From positions 1-54,840 of the forward strand of contig RFVF01000029.1 in the NCBI GenBank assembly GCA_009922615.1: a stretch of 54,840 nt of DNA, given 5' to 3'. Shown in pieces: positions 27,580-35,801 of this stretch (position 1 is the first letter of the stretch; the number at the start of each line of letters is the position of its first letter). The stretch comes from Pseudomonadota bacterium (GTDB lineage Bacteria; Verrucomicrobiota; Verrucomicrobiia; Limisphaerales; SXTU01). The position numbers and the translations under genes are program-made. The notes below the pieces were generated by a model. It was not told the DNA's origin and searched no databases. It worked only from the letters and a program-made list of their open reading frames with translations.

Positions 27580-30500
27580 CTACTTCTTCAGCGTCTTCAG
27601 GAACGCATAGAAGTCAGCCACCTCGGCATCCTTCAGCCCCGCCAGCAAGCCCGTCGGCATCAGCGACACGCGCGAGTCCGTTACGCTGATGACTTCGTCG
27701 CCTGTGAGCCGCACCGTCGTGTCCGGGCCGGTCTGGATGAGGCGTGCGGTGGGCGCGTCGTAGACGAGGAAACCGGTGTAGGTCGCGCCGGACTTGGTGG
27801 TGAAGAGTTTTGCCACGTAGGCCGGCGAGATGTCGCGGCTCGGGTCGAGGATGGCGATGAACAAGTCCTCGCGCGACAACCGGCTCGCCACGCCCGTCAG
27901 GTCCGGACCGATGCGCGTGCTGGTGGAATGACAGCGGTGGCACATGCGTTCTTCGTAGAGCTTCTGTCCGCGCTTCGCGTCGCCTGCGTCCCACGCGATG
28001 GCCGGCAGGCGCTTGAGAAACGCCGCCGTGTCTTCGTCTCCGCTGAGTTCTTTGGCCGCTGCCGGATGCGTCTTAGCGAACCACTCAAACCACGGCGCGT
28101 AGGCTTTCAGTAAATCGCCGGTCTCCGTGAGCGCGACCGACTGTCCGCTCCATTTTGTCAGCAGGTCGGAGAGCGCTAGGCGCGCCGCTTTTTCCTTTGG
28201 GGCAGCGCAATGGCGGCGGAGTGAAGTCAGCGCGGCGGCAAGCTCCTTCGGCGAAGCGTCGCCCTGAAGTTTGAGCAGTGACTTCGCGGCGAGTTCCACC
28301 ACGGCGGGCTGGAAAGAGCCGAGCGCGGCGACGAAGCGGTCGCGGTCCTCAACTTGGGGGTTGCGGGCGAGCACGCGCGCGATGGCGTCTTGTAGCCTGC
28401 TTTGTGGCCATTGCTGACGCAGCACTGGGAACAACTCGGCATCAGACAGAACGGCCAGGAATGCAACTTGTTCGCTGTTCCAGTTGCGCGCGGTTAGCAG
28501 CTTGCGTGCGGCTTCTGGCTGGACTGACTTCTCGAAGCGCTGCGCGAAGAGCGCGTGGTCCGGCAGGCCGAAATTCGGCGACGCTACCAACGCAGCGTCG
28601 AGCTTTTCGTCGCGCTCCAACAGGCGGCTAAAAAGGTTCGCCACCCGTGCGGGCCAGTAGGTGCTCGGCTCCTTCTTGTCCGCGTTCATCTTGTGGTGCA
28701 GTCCGGCAACGGCGTGGGCAATTCGCGCGGTGGTTTCTGCGTTTCGGGGCGTGGGCAAGCGAGCGGCGACCATGAGGAAGTGGATGTCATCCTCAACGGG
28801 ACTGCGGTCGGTGAGTTTCGCGGTTACGCGTTCGAGCAAGCCCGGCGCTTCGGCGGACAGCATCGCGAGCAGGCGGCCCAGCTCGCGGTCGAGATCCGCC
28901 TCGCCCGACGGGAAAGCGGGCGCGAGGCGCTCGACGACGTGCTGGCGGAGCGGCGTGGGGATGTCCTCGGTCTTACTGGCGACGAAGCCGTCGTAGGTGT
29001 CGGGCTTGTCCTGCACCAGCTTCACGTCGCCAAGGCCGAGCTGGAGCAGGCGCACGGCATCGAGTCGCGTGACCGGATCGCGCGACGTGGCGGCGACGAA
29101 GGCGGCGTTGTTGAAATAGTGGGCCTGCCAATTTGGGTCGTCCGCTCGCTCGGGTCCGTAGATGCGCAAGATGCCAAGGCGCTGACGCTCGGTGAGCTGG
29201 CGTGGAATTGGGGTGGTAGCAAACGAGTCTTTTCCGATCGCCCTCGCGGCAAGCGCGGTGGCAGCGCGAACGCGGCGGTCGTCAGAGTTCAAGCCTCGAA
29301 ACCAATCAGGCGTGGCTTCGGCTGACGGTGTCCTTGAGATGAGCGCTTCCCACGCAGCGCGGGCGATGCGCGGGTCATCGCGATGAGTGAGGTCGGCAAG
29401 GAGTTTGACAGCCAGGTTCGCATCGGTGCTGCGAGCGAGTGCCCACGCGACACGGGCGATGAGTTCGGGTTCGTTGGTCGCGGCCAGCTTGCGGCCAAGT
29501 TCGGGTGAGACACCGGCGAAGAGTTCCACCAGCACTTCCACGGCGCGGATACGCTCAACGAGCGGTAGCTTTCCGTTCAGCGCAGCTTCCTCGAAGGCAG
29601 CTTGACCAAGCTCCTTCGCGAGCGGCACCCACTTAGCGCGCGACCAACTGGCGAGCGGTTGTGGGGCGGTGAGAACTTGACGCACTGGATCGGTGACGGG
29701 CTTCTCTACAGGTAGCTTGCCCGTGTAATGCACACGGAAAACACTCCCAATCGTCCCACGTCCGCCGATGGCCACGAAGACATCACCGTCGGGTCCGACC
29801 ACGGCGTCCACGGGCGCGAAGCCGGTGTCGCCCGCCGTCTCCATGAAGATTTCCATCTGCGTGTCGAACGTGCTGCCGCGCCGCGTGAGCGGGAAGAAGT
29901 AGATGCGGCCGAAGGTCCAGCAGACGGCGAAGAGGCCGTCGCGGTAGCGCGTGGGAAAGGCGCGGTGGCGATAGACGAAGACGCCGGTGGGCGAGCCGCG
30001 GCCGACTTCCCAGAGGCGCTCAGTGTTGTCCGGCCACGCGGCGGGACGATTCCAAGCGTGACCCCAACCCTTGAGCACCCAGCCGTGATGCGCGCCGGTG
30101 GCGATGTCGAAGATGCGCGTGCCAGAATACCACGGCAGATGGTGATCGCGCTCGCCGTCGGCGTCGTAGGTGAAGACTTGGCCGAAGGGATGGAAGTCAA
30201 TGTCGTAGGGATTGCGGAAGCCATGCGCGAGGACTTCGCTGGTCTTGCCGTCGGGCGAAATGCGGACGAGCGCACCGGCGTTGACCTGCTTGACGGGCGA
30301 ACCGGGGAGCTTCGCGTGTTCGCTGGAGATGCCCGAGTCGTTGCCGCAGATCATGTAGAACCAGCCGTCCGGGCCTTTCACGATGCCGTTGGCGGAGTGC
30401 TCGCCGTCGCGTTCGGTGCGGAGCCAGAACTCCGGTTCACCATCGGCCACGCCGACACCGTCCGTGTCGTGCCAGCGCCGGATGCCGCCGTCGCCGTTCA

Positions 30501-30807
30501 TGATGAGGTCGTTGCCGTCGAAATACATTCCGTGCGCACCGGTCTTGCTGGCCTTCACGAAGAGCGTGGCCTTGTCGGCCTTCCCGTCGCCGTCGGTGTC
30601 GTGAAGTATTTTCACGTAGTCCTTGCCCGCGACGACGATGCGGCCCTTTGAGTCCGTGGTCATCGAGAAGATGTCGTGCGCGAGGTCGTCACCGGCGTAG
30701 AGCGAAACCTCGAATCCCTCCGGCACGCGGAAGCCGTGGCTGATGGCGGCTGGGCAAGGAAGTGCGAAGGCGGCGAAGAACAGCAGGAGGGCAGCGCGAC
30801 GGTGCAT
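27580..30807 (-). CDS. large secreted PVC-type heme protein: beta-propeller, HEAT-like repeats, cytochrome c
   Basis: 1075 residues from the ATG (complement of 30805-30807), with a signal peptide (RRAALLLFFAAFALPCPAA). The N-terminal approximately 400 residues resemble membrane-bound PQQ-type sugar dehydrogenases: GFRVPEGFEVSLYAGDDL, HDTDGDGKAD, HGFRNPYDIDFHP and WEVGRGSPTGVFVYRHRAFP. The middle is helical and HEAT-like. The C-terminus has CHRCH (CxxCH) at about 956-960 with downstream ISPAYVAKLFTT and SRVSLMPTGL, where the Met could be the heme ligand. Proteins of this build are abundant in Planctomycetes and Verrucomicrobia. They are thought to oxidise sugars in the periplasm with electron transfer to the heme (inference). 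It is divergent from the small gene at 30945. Confidence 0.85.
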   Translation of the reverse strand: MHRRAALLLFFAAFALPCPAAISHGFRVPEGFEVSLYAGDDLAHDIFSMTTDSKGRIVVAGKDYVKILHDTDGDGKADKATLFVKASKTGAHGMYFDGNDLIMNGDGGIRRWHDTDGVGVADGEPEFWLRTERDGEHSANGIVKGPDGWFYMICGNDSGISSEHAKLPGSPVKQVNAGALVRISPDGKTSEVLAHGFRNPYDIDFHPFGQVFTYDADGERDHHLPWYSGTRIFDIATGAHHGWVLKGWGHAWNRPAAWPDNTERLWEVGRGSPTGVFVYRHRAFPTRYRDGLFAVCWTFGRIYFFPLTRRGSTFDTQMEIFMETAGDTGFAPVDAVVGPDGDVFVAIGGRGTIGSVFRVHYTGKLPVEKPVTDPVRQVLTAPQPLASWSRAKWVPLAKELGQAAFEEAALNGKLPLVERIRAVEVLVELFAGVSPELGRKLAATNEPELIARVAWALARSTDANLAVKLLADLTHRDDPRIARAAWEALISRTPSAEATPDWFRGLNSDDRRVRAATALAARAIGKDSFATTPIPRQLTERQRLGILRIYGPERADDPNWQAHYFNNAAFVAATSRDPVTRLDAVRLLQLGLGDVKLVQDKPDTYDGFVASKTEDIPTPLRQHVVERLAPAFPSGEADLDRELGRLLAMLSAEAPGLLERVTAKLTDRSPVEDDIHFLMVAARLPTPRNAETTARIAHAVAGLHHKMNADKKEPSTYWPARVANLFSRLLERDEKLDAALVASPNFGLPDHALFAQRFEKSVQPEAARKLLTARNWNSEQVAFLAVLSDAELFPVLRQQWPQSRLQDAIARVLARNPQVEDRDRFVAALGSFQPAVVELAAKSLLKLQGDASPKELAAALTSLRRHCAAPKEKAARLALSDLLTKWSGQSVALTETGDLLKAYAPWFEWFAKTHPAAAKELSGDEDTAAFLKRLPAIAWDAGDAKRGQKLYEERMCHRCHSTSTRIGPDLTGVASRLSREDLFIAILDPSRDISPAYVAKLFTTKSGATYTGFLVYDAPTARLIQTGPDTTVRLTGDEVISVTDSRVSLMPTGLLAGLKDAEVADFYAFLKTLKK

Positions 30808-30944
30808 GGTGAACAGACTTTGCCCGGAGCGTAGGCGTTCACGCGCCGGCGGCAAGCCACGGGAGAACGACTTCGCAAGTCTGGGCGAGGCTTGGGCAAG
30901 GCACGGTGAGCCGCGCAGTCAAAACGACTGCATCGTCGCGGTGT

Positions 30945-31259
30945 ATGAGACGAGTCCTCTCCATCAGCGAAGTCGTGGAGACGCTGGCGACTCCCAGCGG
31001 AACGGTTGAGGTGCTGGCCACCGGCGATGCCACCTACGACGAGGACAGAGCGCAGATGGAGATGCGGCTGGACAGCCGGTTCCGTCCAGTCGAGGTAAAG
31101 TCAGACGGTCGCTGGCCGCTGCCAGCCAGGCTTCCGCGCCAGGATACGGTGAAGGTGGATTTGGATCGGGCGGAAGCGCTGCCGGCGGCCCGCGACATTT
31201 TCCGGGACTGGGCGAAGCGGGTGCACCAGTCAGTCAGCGACACCAAGAACCTTAACTGA
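30945..31259 (+). CDS. small protein of unknown function
   Basis: 104 residues from the ATG at 30945; no domain recognised. It is hydrophilic and without signal or membrane segments. Visible segments are SISEVVETLATPSGTVEVLATGD, YDEDRAQMEMRLDSRF and a charged C-terminus. The frame is also open upstream to a GTG at 30906, so the start is uncertain. It is followed 8 bases later by another small unknown gene in the same direction, which suggests a two-gene unit. Confidence 0.5.
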   Translation: MRRVLSISEVVETLATPSGTVEVLATGDATYDEDRAQMEMRLDSRFRPVEVKSDGRWPLPARLPRQDTVKVDLDRAEALPAARDIFRDWAKRVHQSVSDTKNLN

Positions 31260-31267
31260 ACAGGCTT

Positions 31268-31552
31268 ATGCTTGCGAAATACCACATCGAATACGCGATG
31301 TACGTCGGGCGCAACGCGCACGTGAACCACTACCAAACCGACGACCCCGTGGCCGCCGAGGAGTTTCTCGTGCATGTGCTGGAACACGGCTATCGGTTTC
31401 ATGCCCTGCGCCATGAAGGCGTGGCATTGCCGCGCCACGAATCCGACAAGATGCTCAAGACGGCGGCGGGCGTGCTGGCCTCAAGGCATTTGTGCACCTC
31501 CCTCGGCATCAAGCCCGAGGAAGAACACTTCCGTTTCGGCTTTGCGGCGTAA
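31268..31552 (+). CDS. small conserved-looking protein of unknown function
   Basis: 94 residues, start ATG at 31268. Acidic and histidine-rich: HIEYAMYVGRNAHVNHYQTDDP, EEFLVHVLEHGYRFHALRHEG. The regular amphipathic pattern and even codon use support a real protein, but I cannot assign a family. Seven to eight His residues in the first 60 positions could bind metal. It is 8 bases downstream of the 104-residue gene. Confidence 0.5.
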   Translation: MLAKYHIEYAMYVGRNAHVNHYQTDDPVAAEEFLVHVLEHGYRFHALRHEGVALPRHESDKMLKTAAGVLASRHLCTSLGIKPEEEHFRFGFAA

Positions 31553-31626
31553 GTTAAGCGGGCGGTAGCGGCCGCAAGAAATGCGCCTGTGGGTCGGCCC
31601 TGCGGGCGCGCAGCCGGAGTTGTCTT

Positions 31627-32038
31627 ATGAAAACTAAAGTTGCCCTGTGCGGATTGTTGAGCATTGCATTGCTGGCTGGTGTCGCGGCCACCATCGCTCC
31701 GAACGACCCGAAAATCACCGCGCGAGATCATGAAGCTCAAGCTGGAAAGCTCGCAGAAAGTGCTTGAAGGCATCGCGGTGGAAAACTTCGCCGCCATCTC
31801 GGCCAACGCGCAAAAGCTCGCGGTGTTGAGCCAGGCCGCCGGCTGGCAGGCGCGGCAGACGCCCGAATACAAGCAATACACCGCCGAGTTCCGCCGTCAC
31901 GCCGAGGCGCTGCAAAAGGCCGCCCGCGATGAAAACCTGGATGCCGCGTCCGTCGCGTATTTTCAGCTCACCATCAGTTGCGTGAACTGCCACCGGCACA
32001 TGCGCGGCGTGCGGACGGAGAGCAATTCCGGGCTCTGA
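31627..32038 (+). pseudogene. secreted c-type cytochrome (CxxCH), frameshifted after the signal peptide
   Basis: From ATG 31627 the frame gives a signal peptide (MKTKVALCGLLSIALLAGV). It is open only to a TGA about 47 codons on. In the next frame, the mature part is intact from MKLKLESSQKVLEG to the stop at 32036-32038. It contains the heme motif CVNCH near its C-terminus and the LSQAAGWQARQTPEYKQYTAEFRR region typical of small cytochrome c'-like proteins. Dropping one base, for instance an A from the run at 31711-31714, joins both parts (NDPK-SPREIMKL). So the break is a single-base event, either real or a sequencing error. As read, no exported cytochrome would be made. Confidence 0.75.
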
Positions 32039-32056
32039 TGCCTGATCAGACGCTGA

Positions 32057-32590
32057 TCATCTAGGTAGCGGCTTGAAGCCGATTGCCCGAAGCGCCTCCC
32101 GCGCGGCTGCCATATTCGTGGCAGCCTCAATGGCCATCATTTCGCGGTAGGACGGAAAGATGCCGTTGTCCGACTCGGCGCGGGATACTTTGTTCGTGTA
32201 GAGTTCGGGATATTTTTCTCGCATCTCTTTCTCAGCAGCCTCGGTTTCCTTGAGGTGCGGCCAGAACGACAGACTACCGCAGAAGTGACGATCACTTTCG
32301 AACCAGTTTCCCTCGCTATCCCTTGCAACAGCACACGAAGCAACCATACCGTGGTGCGTGTCGTGGTAGCGAATCGCAATCCAGCCACCGTTGGTTAGTT
32401 GCAACAGCAAGCCGTAGCGTCCCACCGACTGAGCCAACTCGTTGGTCCCTTTTGCCTGAGTGAGGATTTTGAGCGACTCTCGCCTTGTGAGCGGATACCA
32501 CATCGCGGGGTAGATGAACAAAGCGTAGACAATAAAGCCAACGACGAGGAACAACGCGCCTAGAAGTGAGTATTTGAAGGAGCGCCTCAT
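32057..32590 (-). CDS. membrane-anchored protein of unknown function
   Basis: 177 residues starting MRRSFKYSLLGALFLVVGFIVYALFIYP, a single N-terminal anchor helix. The remainder is soluble and mixed: GRYGLLLQLTNGGWIAIRYHDTHHGMV and a helical YPELYTNKVSRAES segment. No family recognised. The base composition is less GC-rich than the surrounding genes. It is 6 bases downstream of the DUF1549/DUF1553 gene on the same strand, so it may be read from the same transcript. Confidence 0.55.
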   Translation of the reverse strand: MRRSFKYSLLGALFLVVGFIVYALFIYPAMWYPLTRRESLKILTQAKGTNELAQSVGRYGLLLQLTNGGWIAIRYHDTHHGMVASCAVARDSEGNWFESDRHFCGSLSFWPHLKETEAAEKEMREKYPELYTNKVSRAESDNGIFPSYREMMAIEAATNMAAAREALRAIGFKPLPR

Positions 32591-32596
32591 CGATCC

Positions 32597-35134
32597 TCAA
32601 TCTAGATACAAAAACTCGTTCGCCCCCAGCAGCGCGCGGCTGAGGCTGGGCCAAGCTTGGTCGGCGGGGAGCTTCTTCGCCGCAAGCTTGGCGCGGAATT
32701 GTGTGAGGTAATCCGTCGCCAGTGCGAGTTCGTCCGGCTGCGGCGGGCGGGCGTAGAGGGCGAGGAAGGCGCGATTGATTTGACGGGCTTCGTCGGCTTC
32801 GCCCTGCTGGACGCGCGCGGCGAACTTCGTAGCCTGCTCGTGCGCGAACTTGTCGTTCATCATAAAGAGCGACTGTAGCGGCGTGGTGCTGGGCTCGCGC
32901 GTGGCGGTGCTGGAGTTCGGGTCCGCACCGTCGAAGAGCGCGAGGAAGGGGTGTTTCCGTAAACGCTGCTGCATCTGATAGACCGTGCGCTGGCGGTTGT
33001 CGTAGTTGGCGAAGAACTGGTTGTGCTGCGTGAAGCCCCACGTGTGCACCGGCGGAAACGGATGCGCGCCGCCCACCGTTTCATCCAGGTCGCCACTGAC
33101 GAAGAGCAGCGCGTCGCGGATGGACTCGGCGTCGAGGCGGCGGCGCTCGGCGCGCCACCAAAGGGTGTTGTTCGGGTCTTTGGTGGAGTTCGCGGCGAAG
33201 GCTGTAGCGGGTGAGGGCTTTGATCTGCCGAACAATCCAAAAAACGAACTCCCTCGCCCCTCGCCCCCGGCGGGGGAGAAGGGATTCGCATTAGGACCGC
33301 TCGCGAGCTGCCAGGTGTGCGAGGTCAAAATCAGCCGGTGCATCGCCTTCACGGACCAGCCGCTCTCGATGAACTTCTTCGCGAGGAAGTCCAACAGCTC
33401 GGGATGCGTCGGGGCTTGGCCGCGCGTGCCGAAGTCATTGGGCGTGGTGACGAGTCCGCGACCGAAGTGGTGTTGCCAGAGCCGGTTCACCAACACGCGG
33501 GCGGTGAGCGGGTTGGCCGGGTCGGCGATCCAGTTCGCGAGGTCGAGGCGGCCGCTGTTGCCGCAGTCTTTCGGCAAGGGCTGGCCGCCGAGCACTTGGA
33601 TGAAGCGGCGCGGGACTTCTTCCCCGAGGCGCGTGGGGTCGCCGCGCACGTGGATGCGGGCGTTGGCGGGCTTGCTGTCGGCGACGGCATAGGCCAGTTC
33701 ATAGGGGACCGTTTCGCTGAGTTGCTTGTGCTTGGCCTTGGCAGCGGTGATGGCTTTGGTGAGTTCGTCAACCTTCGCCTTCTTGGCGGCCGCGTCGGTG
33801 AGTTTGTCGGCTGCCGTCTTGTCGGCTTCCAGTTTCTTCACCTCGGCATCGAGGGCGGCGAGTTGTTCCTTCCACGCTTTCGTCGCGGCCTCAACTTCCG
33901 CCTTCGGGCCGAGCACGACGAGGTCCTTCGGGCGGTTCATGCCCTCGCTGCCGGGATGCGGAAACGTCGTGCTGCTGAAGATGCCGTAGAGCGCGTAGTA
34001 ATCAGTGCTCGCGATGGGGTCGAACTTGTGGTCGTGACAGCGGGCGCAACTGAGCGAGAGGCCAAGGAAGGCGCGGCCCATGTTCTCGATGCTGTCTTCG
34101 ATGGTCAGGTGCGGTTCGCCCTTGCCGCCGCCGAAGTGCCGTGCGATCGCGAGATAGCCAGGTGCAACGACGAGTTCCGAGTTCGGCGTTTCGAGTTTCG
34201 CATTGAGCAAGTCGCCAGCAAGTTGCTCGCGGATAAAACGGTCGAAGGGCTTGTCCTCGTTGAAGGACTTGATGACGTAATTGCGATACTTGTAAGCCTG
34301 AGGCACCGGATAGTCCGAGGCGTTGCCGCAGGTGTCGGCGTAGCGCACGACGTCGAGCCAGTGGCGGCCCCAGCGTTCGCCGTAGTGGGGCGAGGCGAGG
34401 AGACGATCCACGGCATTGGCCATTGCCGTTTGCAGATTGCCGATTGGGGAACACGCGCTGACGAACGCTTCGGTTTCCTCCGCCGTCGGCGGCAGACCGG
34501 TGAGATCGAAGGTAAGGCGGCGAATCAACGTGCGCGGATCGGCATCCGGCGCGGGCGTGACGCCAGCCTTCTCCATGCGGGCCAGCGTGAAGTGGTCGAG
34601 TTCGTTGCGCGGCCAGGCTTTGTCCTTGAGCTTCGGGAGCGGTGCAGACTTCACCGGCTGATAGGCCCAGTGTTTGCGGCCTTCTTCGAGGCTGATGCCG
34701 TAGGTGGGTTTCGCGGGCGAGGTCGCGGCGAGCGCGGGCGCGTTCGTGCGCGGGTCAGGCGCGCCGAGCTTCACCCACTCGACGAGGTCGGCCACTTGCG
34801 CGGGCAAGAGCGGTTTCTCGGGCGGCATTTTGAATTCCTTGTCCCAGTGGCGGATGCCCTTGATGAACAGGCTGTCGTCGGGCTTGCCAGGAATAATGGC
34901 GGTGCCGGAATCTCCACCCTTGACCCAGCCTTCGCGCGAGTCGAGCCGCAGGCCGCCCTTGGTCTTCTTCGCGCTGGCGCTGTGGCATTCATAGCAATGC
35001 TCAACGAGCACGGGACGAACGCGCTTCTCGAAAAAGGCAATGCCCTCCTCGGGCGTCGCGGCGCGCACCGTGAGTGAGAGGCCTCCCGCCGCCAGGACGG
35101 CCAGCCACCGGTCAGTTCTGAAGTTGAGTTTCAT
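32597..35134 (-). CDS. PSCyt1-DUF1549-DUF1553 cytochrome protein with two in-frame repeat insertions
   Basis: 845 residues with a signal peptide (RWLAVLAAGGLSLTVRA). The PSCyt1 heme site CYECH is at residues 47-51 in VRPVLVEHCYECHS, followed by RLDSREGW, IIPGKPDDS and MPP. The DUF1549 part (about 180-385) has WPRNELDHFTLARMEKAG and HYGERWGRHWLDVVRYAD. A coiled-coil-like Lys/Ala linker (about 410-465) precedes DUF1553 (about 500-845: WIADPANPLTARVLVNRLWQHHFGRGLV). PVC bacteria encode many such proteins, usually beside a DUF1501 gene; their role may be glycan oxidation (inference). Two stretches look inserted: residues about 311-322, encoded by a 7-base array, and about 615-648, encoded by GC-rich repeat-like DNA. 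Confidence 0.85.
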   Translation of the reverse strand: MKLNFRTDRWLAVLAAGGLSLTVRAATPEEGIAFFEKRVRPVLVEHCYECHSASAKKTKGGLRLDSREGWVKGGDSGTAIIPGKPDDSLFIKGIRHWDKEFKMPPEKPLLPAQVADLVEWVKLGAPDPRTNAPALAATSPAKPTYGISLEEGRKHWAYQPVKSAPLPKLKDKAWPRNELDHFTLARMEKAGVTPAPDADPRTLIRRLTFDLTGLPPTAEETEAFVSACSPIGNLQTAMANAVDRLLASPHYGERWGRHWLDVVRYADTCGNASDYPVPQAYKYRNYVIKSFNEDKPFDRFIREQLAGDLLNAKLETPNSELVVAPGYLAIARHFGGGKGEPHLTIEDSIENMGRAFLGLSLSCARCHDHKFDPIASTDYYALYGIFSSTTFPHPGSEGMNRPKDLVVLGPKAEVEAATKAWKEQLAALDAEVKKLEADKTAADKLTDAAAKKAKVDELTKAITAAKAKHKQLSETVPYELAYAVADSKPANARIHVRGDPTRLGEEVPRRFIQVLGGQPLPKDCGNSGRLDLANWIADPANPLTARVLVNRLWQHHFGRGLVTTPNDFGTRGQAPTHPELLDFLAKKFIESGWSVKAMHRLILTSHTWQLASGPNANPFSPAGGEGRGSSFFGLFGRSKPSPATAFAANSTKDPNNTLWWRAERRRLDAESIRDALLFVSGDLDETVGGAHPFPPVHTWGFTQHNQFFANYDNRQRTVYQMQQRLRKHPFLALFDGADPNSSTATREPSTTPLQSLFMMNDKFAHEQATKFAARVQQGEADEARQINRAFLALYARPPQPDELALATDYLTQFRAKLAAKKLPADQAWPSLSRALLGANEFLYLD
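33194..33292. repeat. repeat-like segment inside the DUF1553 domain
   Basis: The + strand reads ccctcgcccctcgccccc then ggcgggggagaaggg, and 30 bases away gtgagggc. On the coding strand this gives residues like PFSPAGGEGRGSSFFGLFGRS. It interrupts a part of DUF1553 that is normally continuous (ASGPNAN ... KDPNNTLWW). It looks like an intergenic GC-rich repeat that has entered the gene in frame; this is inference from sequence pattern. Confidence 0.5.
34170..34204. repeat. five-unit 7-base array inside the DUF1549 domain
   Basis: Units ACGAGTT, CCGAGTT, CGGCGTT, TCGAGTT and TCGCATT, 35 bp in total, in the reading frame. On the coding strand they translate as part of NAKLETPNSELVV. The consensus NCGAGTT resembles the array upstream of icd read on the other strand. 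Confidence 0.65.
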
Positions 35135-35214
35135 AATGCTTCAACCGTTGCATCGGCGGACAGCGACGTGCGCAGGCGATTAACGAAACATGGACGCGAT
35201 CGTGGCGACATCCT

Positions 35215-35751
35215 TCAAGGGCGTGTTGCTTTACCTTCCCCGCCACTCGGCTCGATCCGCGCGTTCAATGCGGCGACGAACTTCGCCGGTGAGTCAGGCG
35301 TGAGGACAATGGTGCGCGTGCGAAGCTTGACCACCACGCAGAGGCTCAAGTCCGTGCAATAAGCGCGATAAATTCCAAGCGGACGGTTCCAGAACCAGCC
35401 GAAGTAACCAAACAACCCGCCACTCCCGCACACCCGCACCGAGCCGTTCATCGCGGATGGATCGGCGCGGGCCGAGACCAGCTCGGTGAGCGGAATTCGG
35501 TTGCACCAGCCGAGCCGGAGAATGGTCAACTCGCGGTCGCTGACGAGGTAGCCGCTCACTTTGAAAGGCAGCGAAGCGAGCAAGATCAACGGCGGGAGCA
35601 GAACGGCAAACCACTGAACAAACGCCGGTGTGCGCGCGGGCAGCCCAAGGCAGCCAGCCACAGTCGCGGCCAACAGAATCACCACGACAGTCGTGGAAAT
35701 CACTTTCACTGACTTCGCCAACGGAGCCTGAAAATGCAGCGGTGAGTTCAT
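35215..35751 (-). CDS. membrane protein with bacterial PH-like domain
   Basis: 178 residues from the ATG (complement of 35749-35751). Two hydrophobic segments are at the N-terminus (VISTTVVVILLAATVAGCLGL and FVQWFAVLLPPLILLASL). A soluble beta part follows with VSDRELTILRLGWCNRIPLTELVSA, the turn seen in bacterial pleckstrin-homology-like domains (the pattern 'which must be read at a set orientation' in bPH families), and TRTIVLTPDSPAKFVAALNAR at the end. Function unknown. The preferred start gives a plausible short N-terminus before helix 1; a further upstream in-frame ATG (35880) lies inside the next gene. Confidence 0.6.
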   Translation of the reverse strand: MNSPLHFQAPLAKSVKVISTTVVVILLAATVAGCLGLPARTPAFVQWFAVLLPPLILLASLPFKVSGYLVSDRELTILRLGWCNRIPLTELVSARADPSAMNGSVRVCGSGGLFGYFGWFWNRPLGIYRAYCTDLSLCVVVKLRTRTIVLTPDSPAKFVAALNARIEPSGGEGKATRP

Positions 35752-35801
35752 GCGATGAAAGGGCTGGCCCGGCGGACGATGAAGTCCGCCGGGCCAGAGG
35801 G

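Noticed and set aside
27308..27689. Small frames across the twin-hairpin element
   Set aside because: Products with VGRGVLTAP or RTARPT come from the repeat itself and are read on both strands; not proteins.
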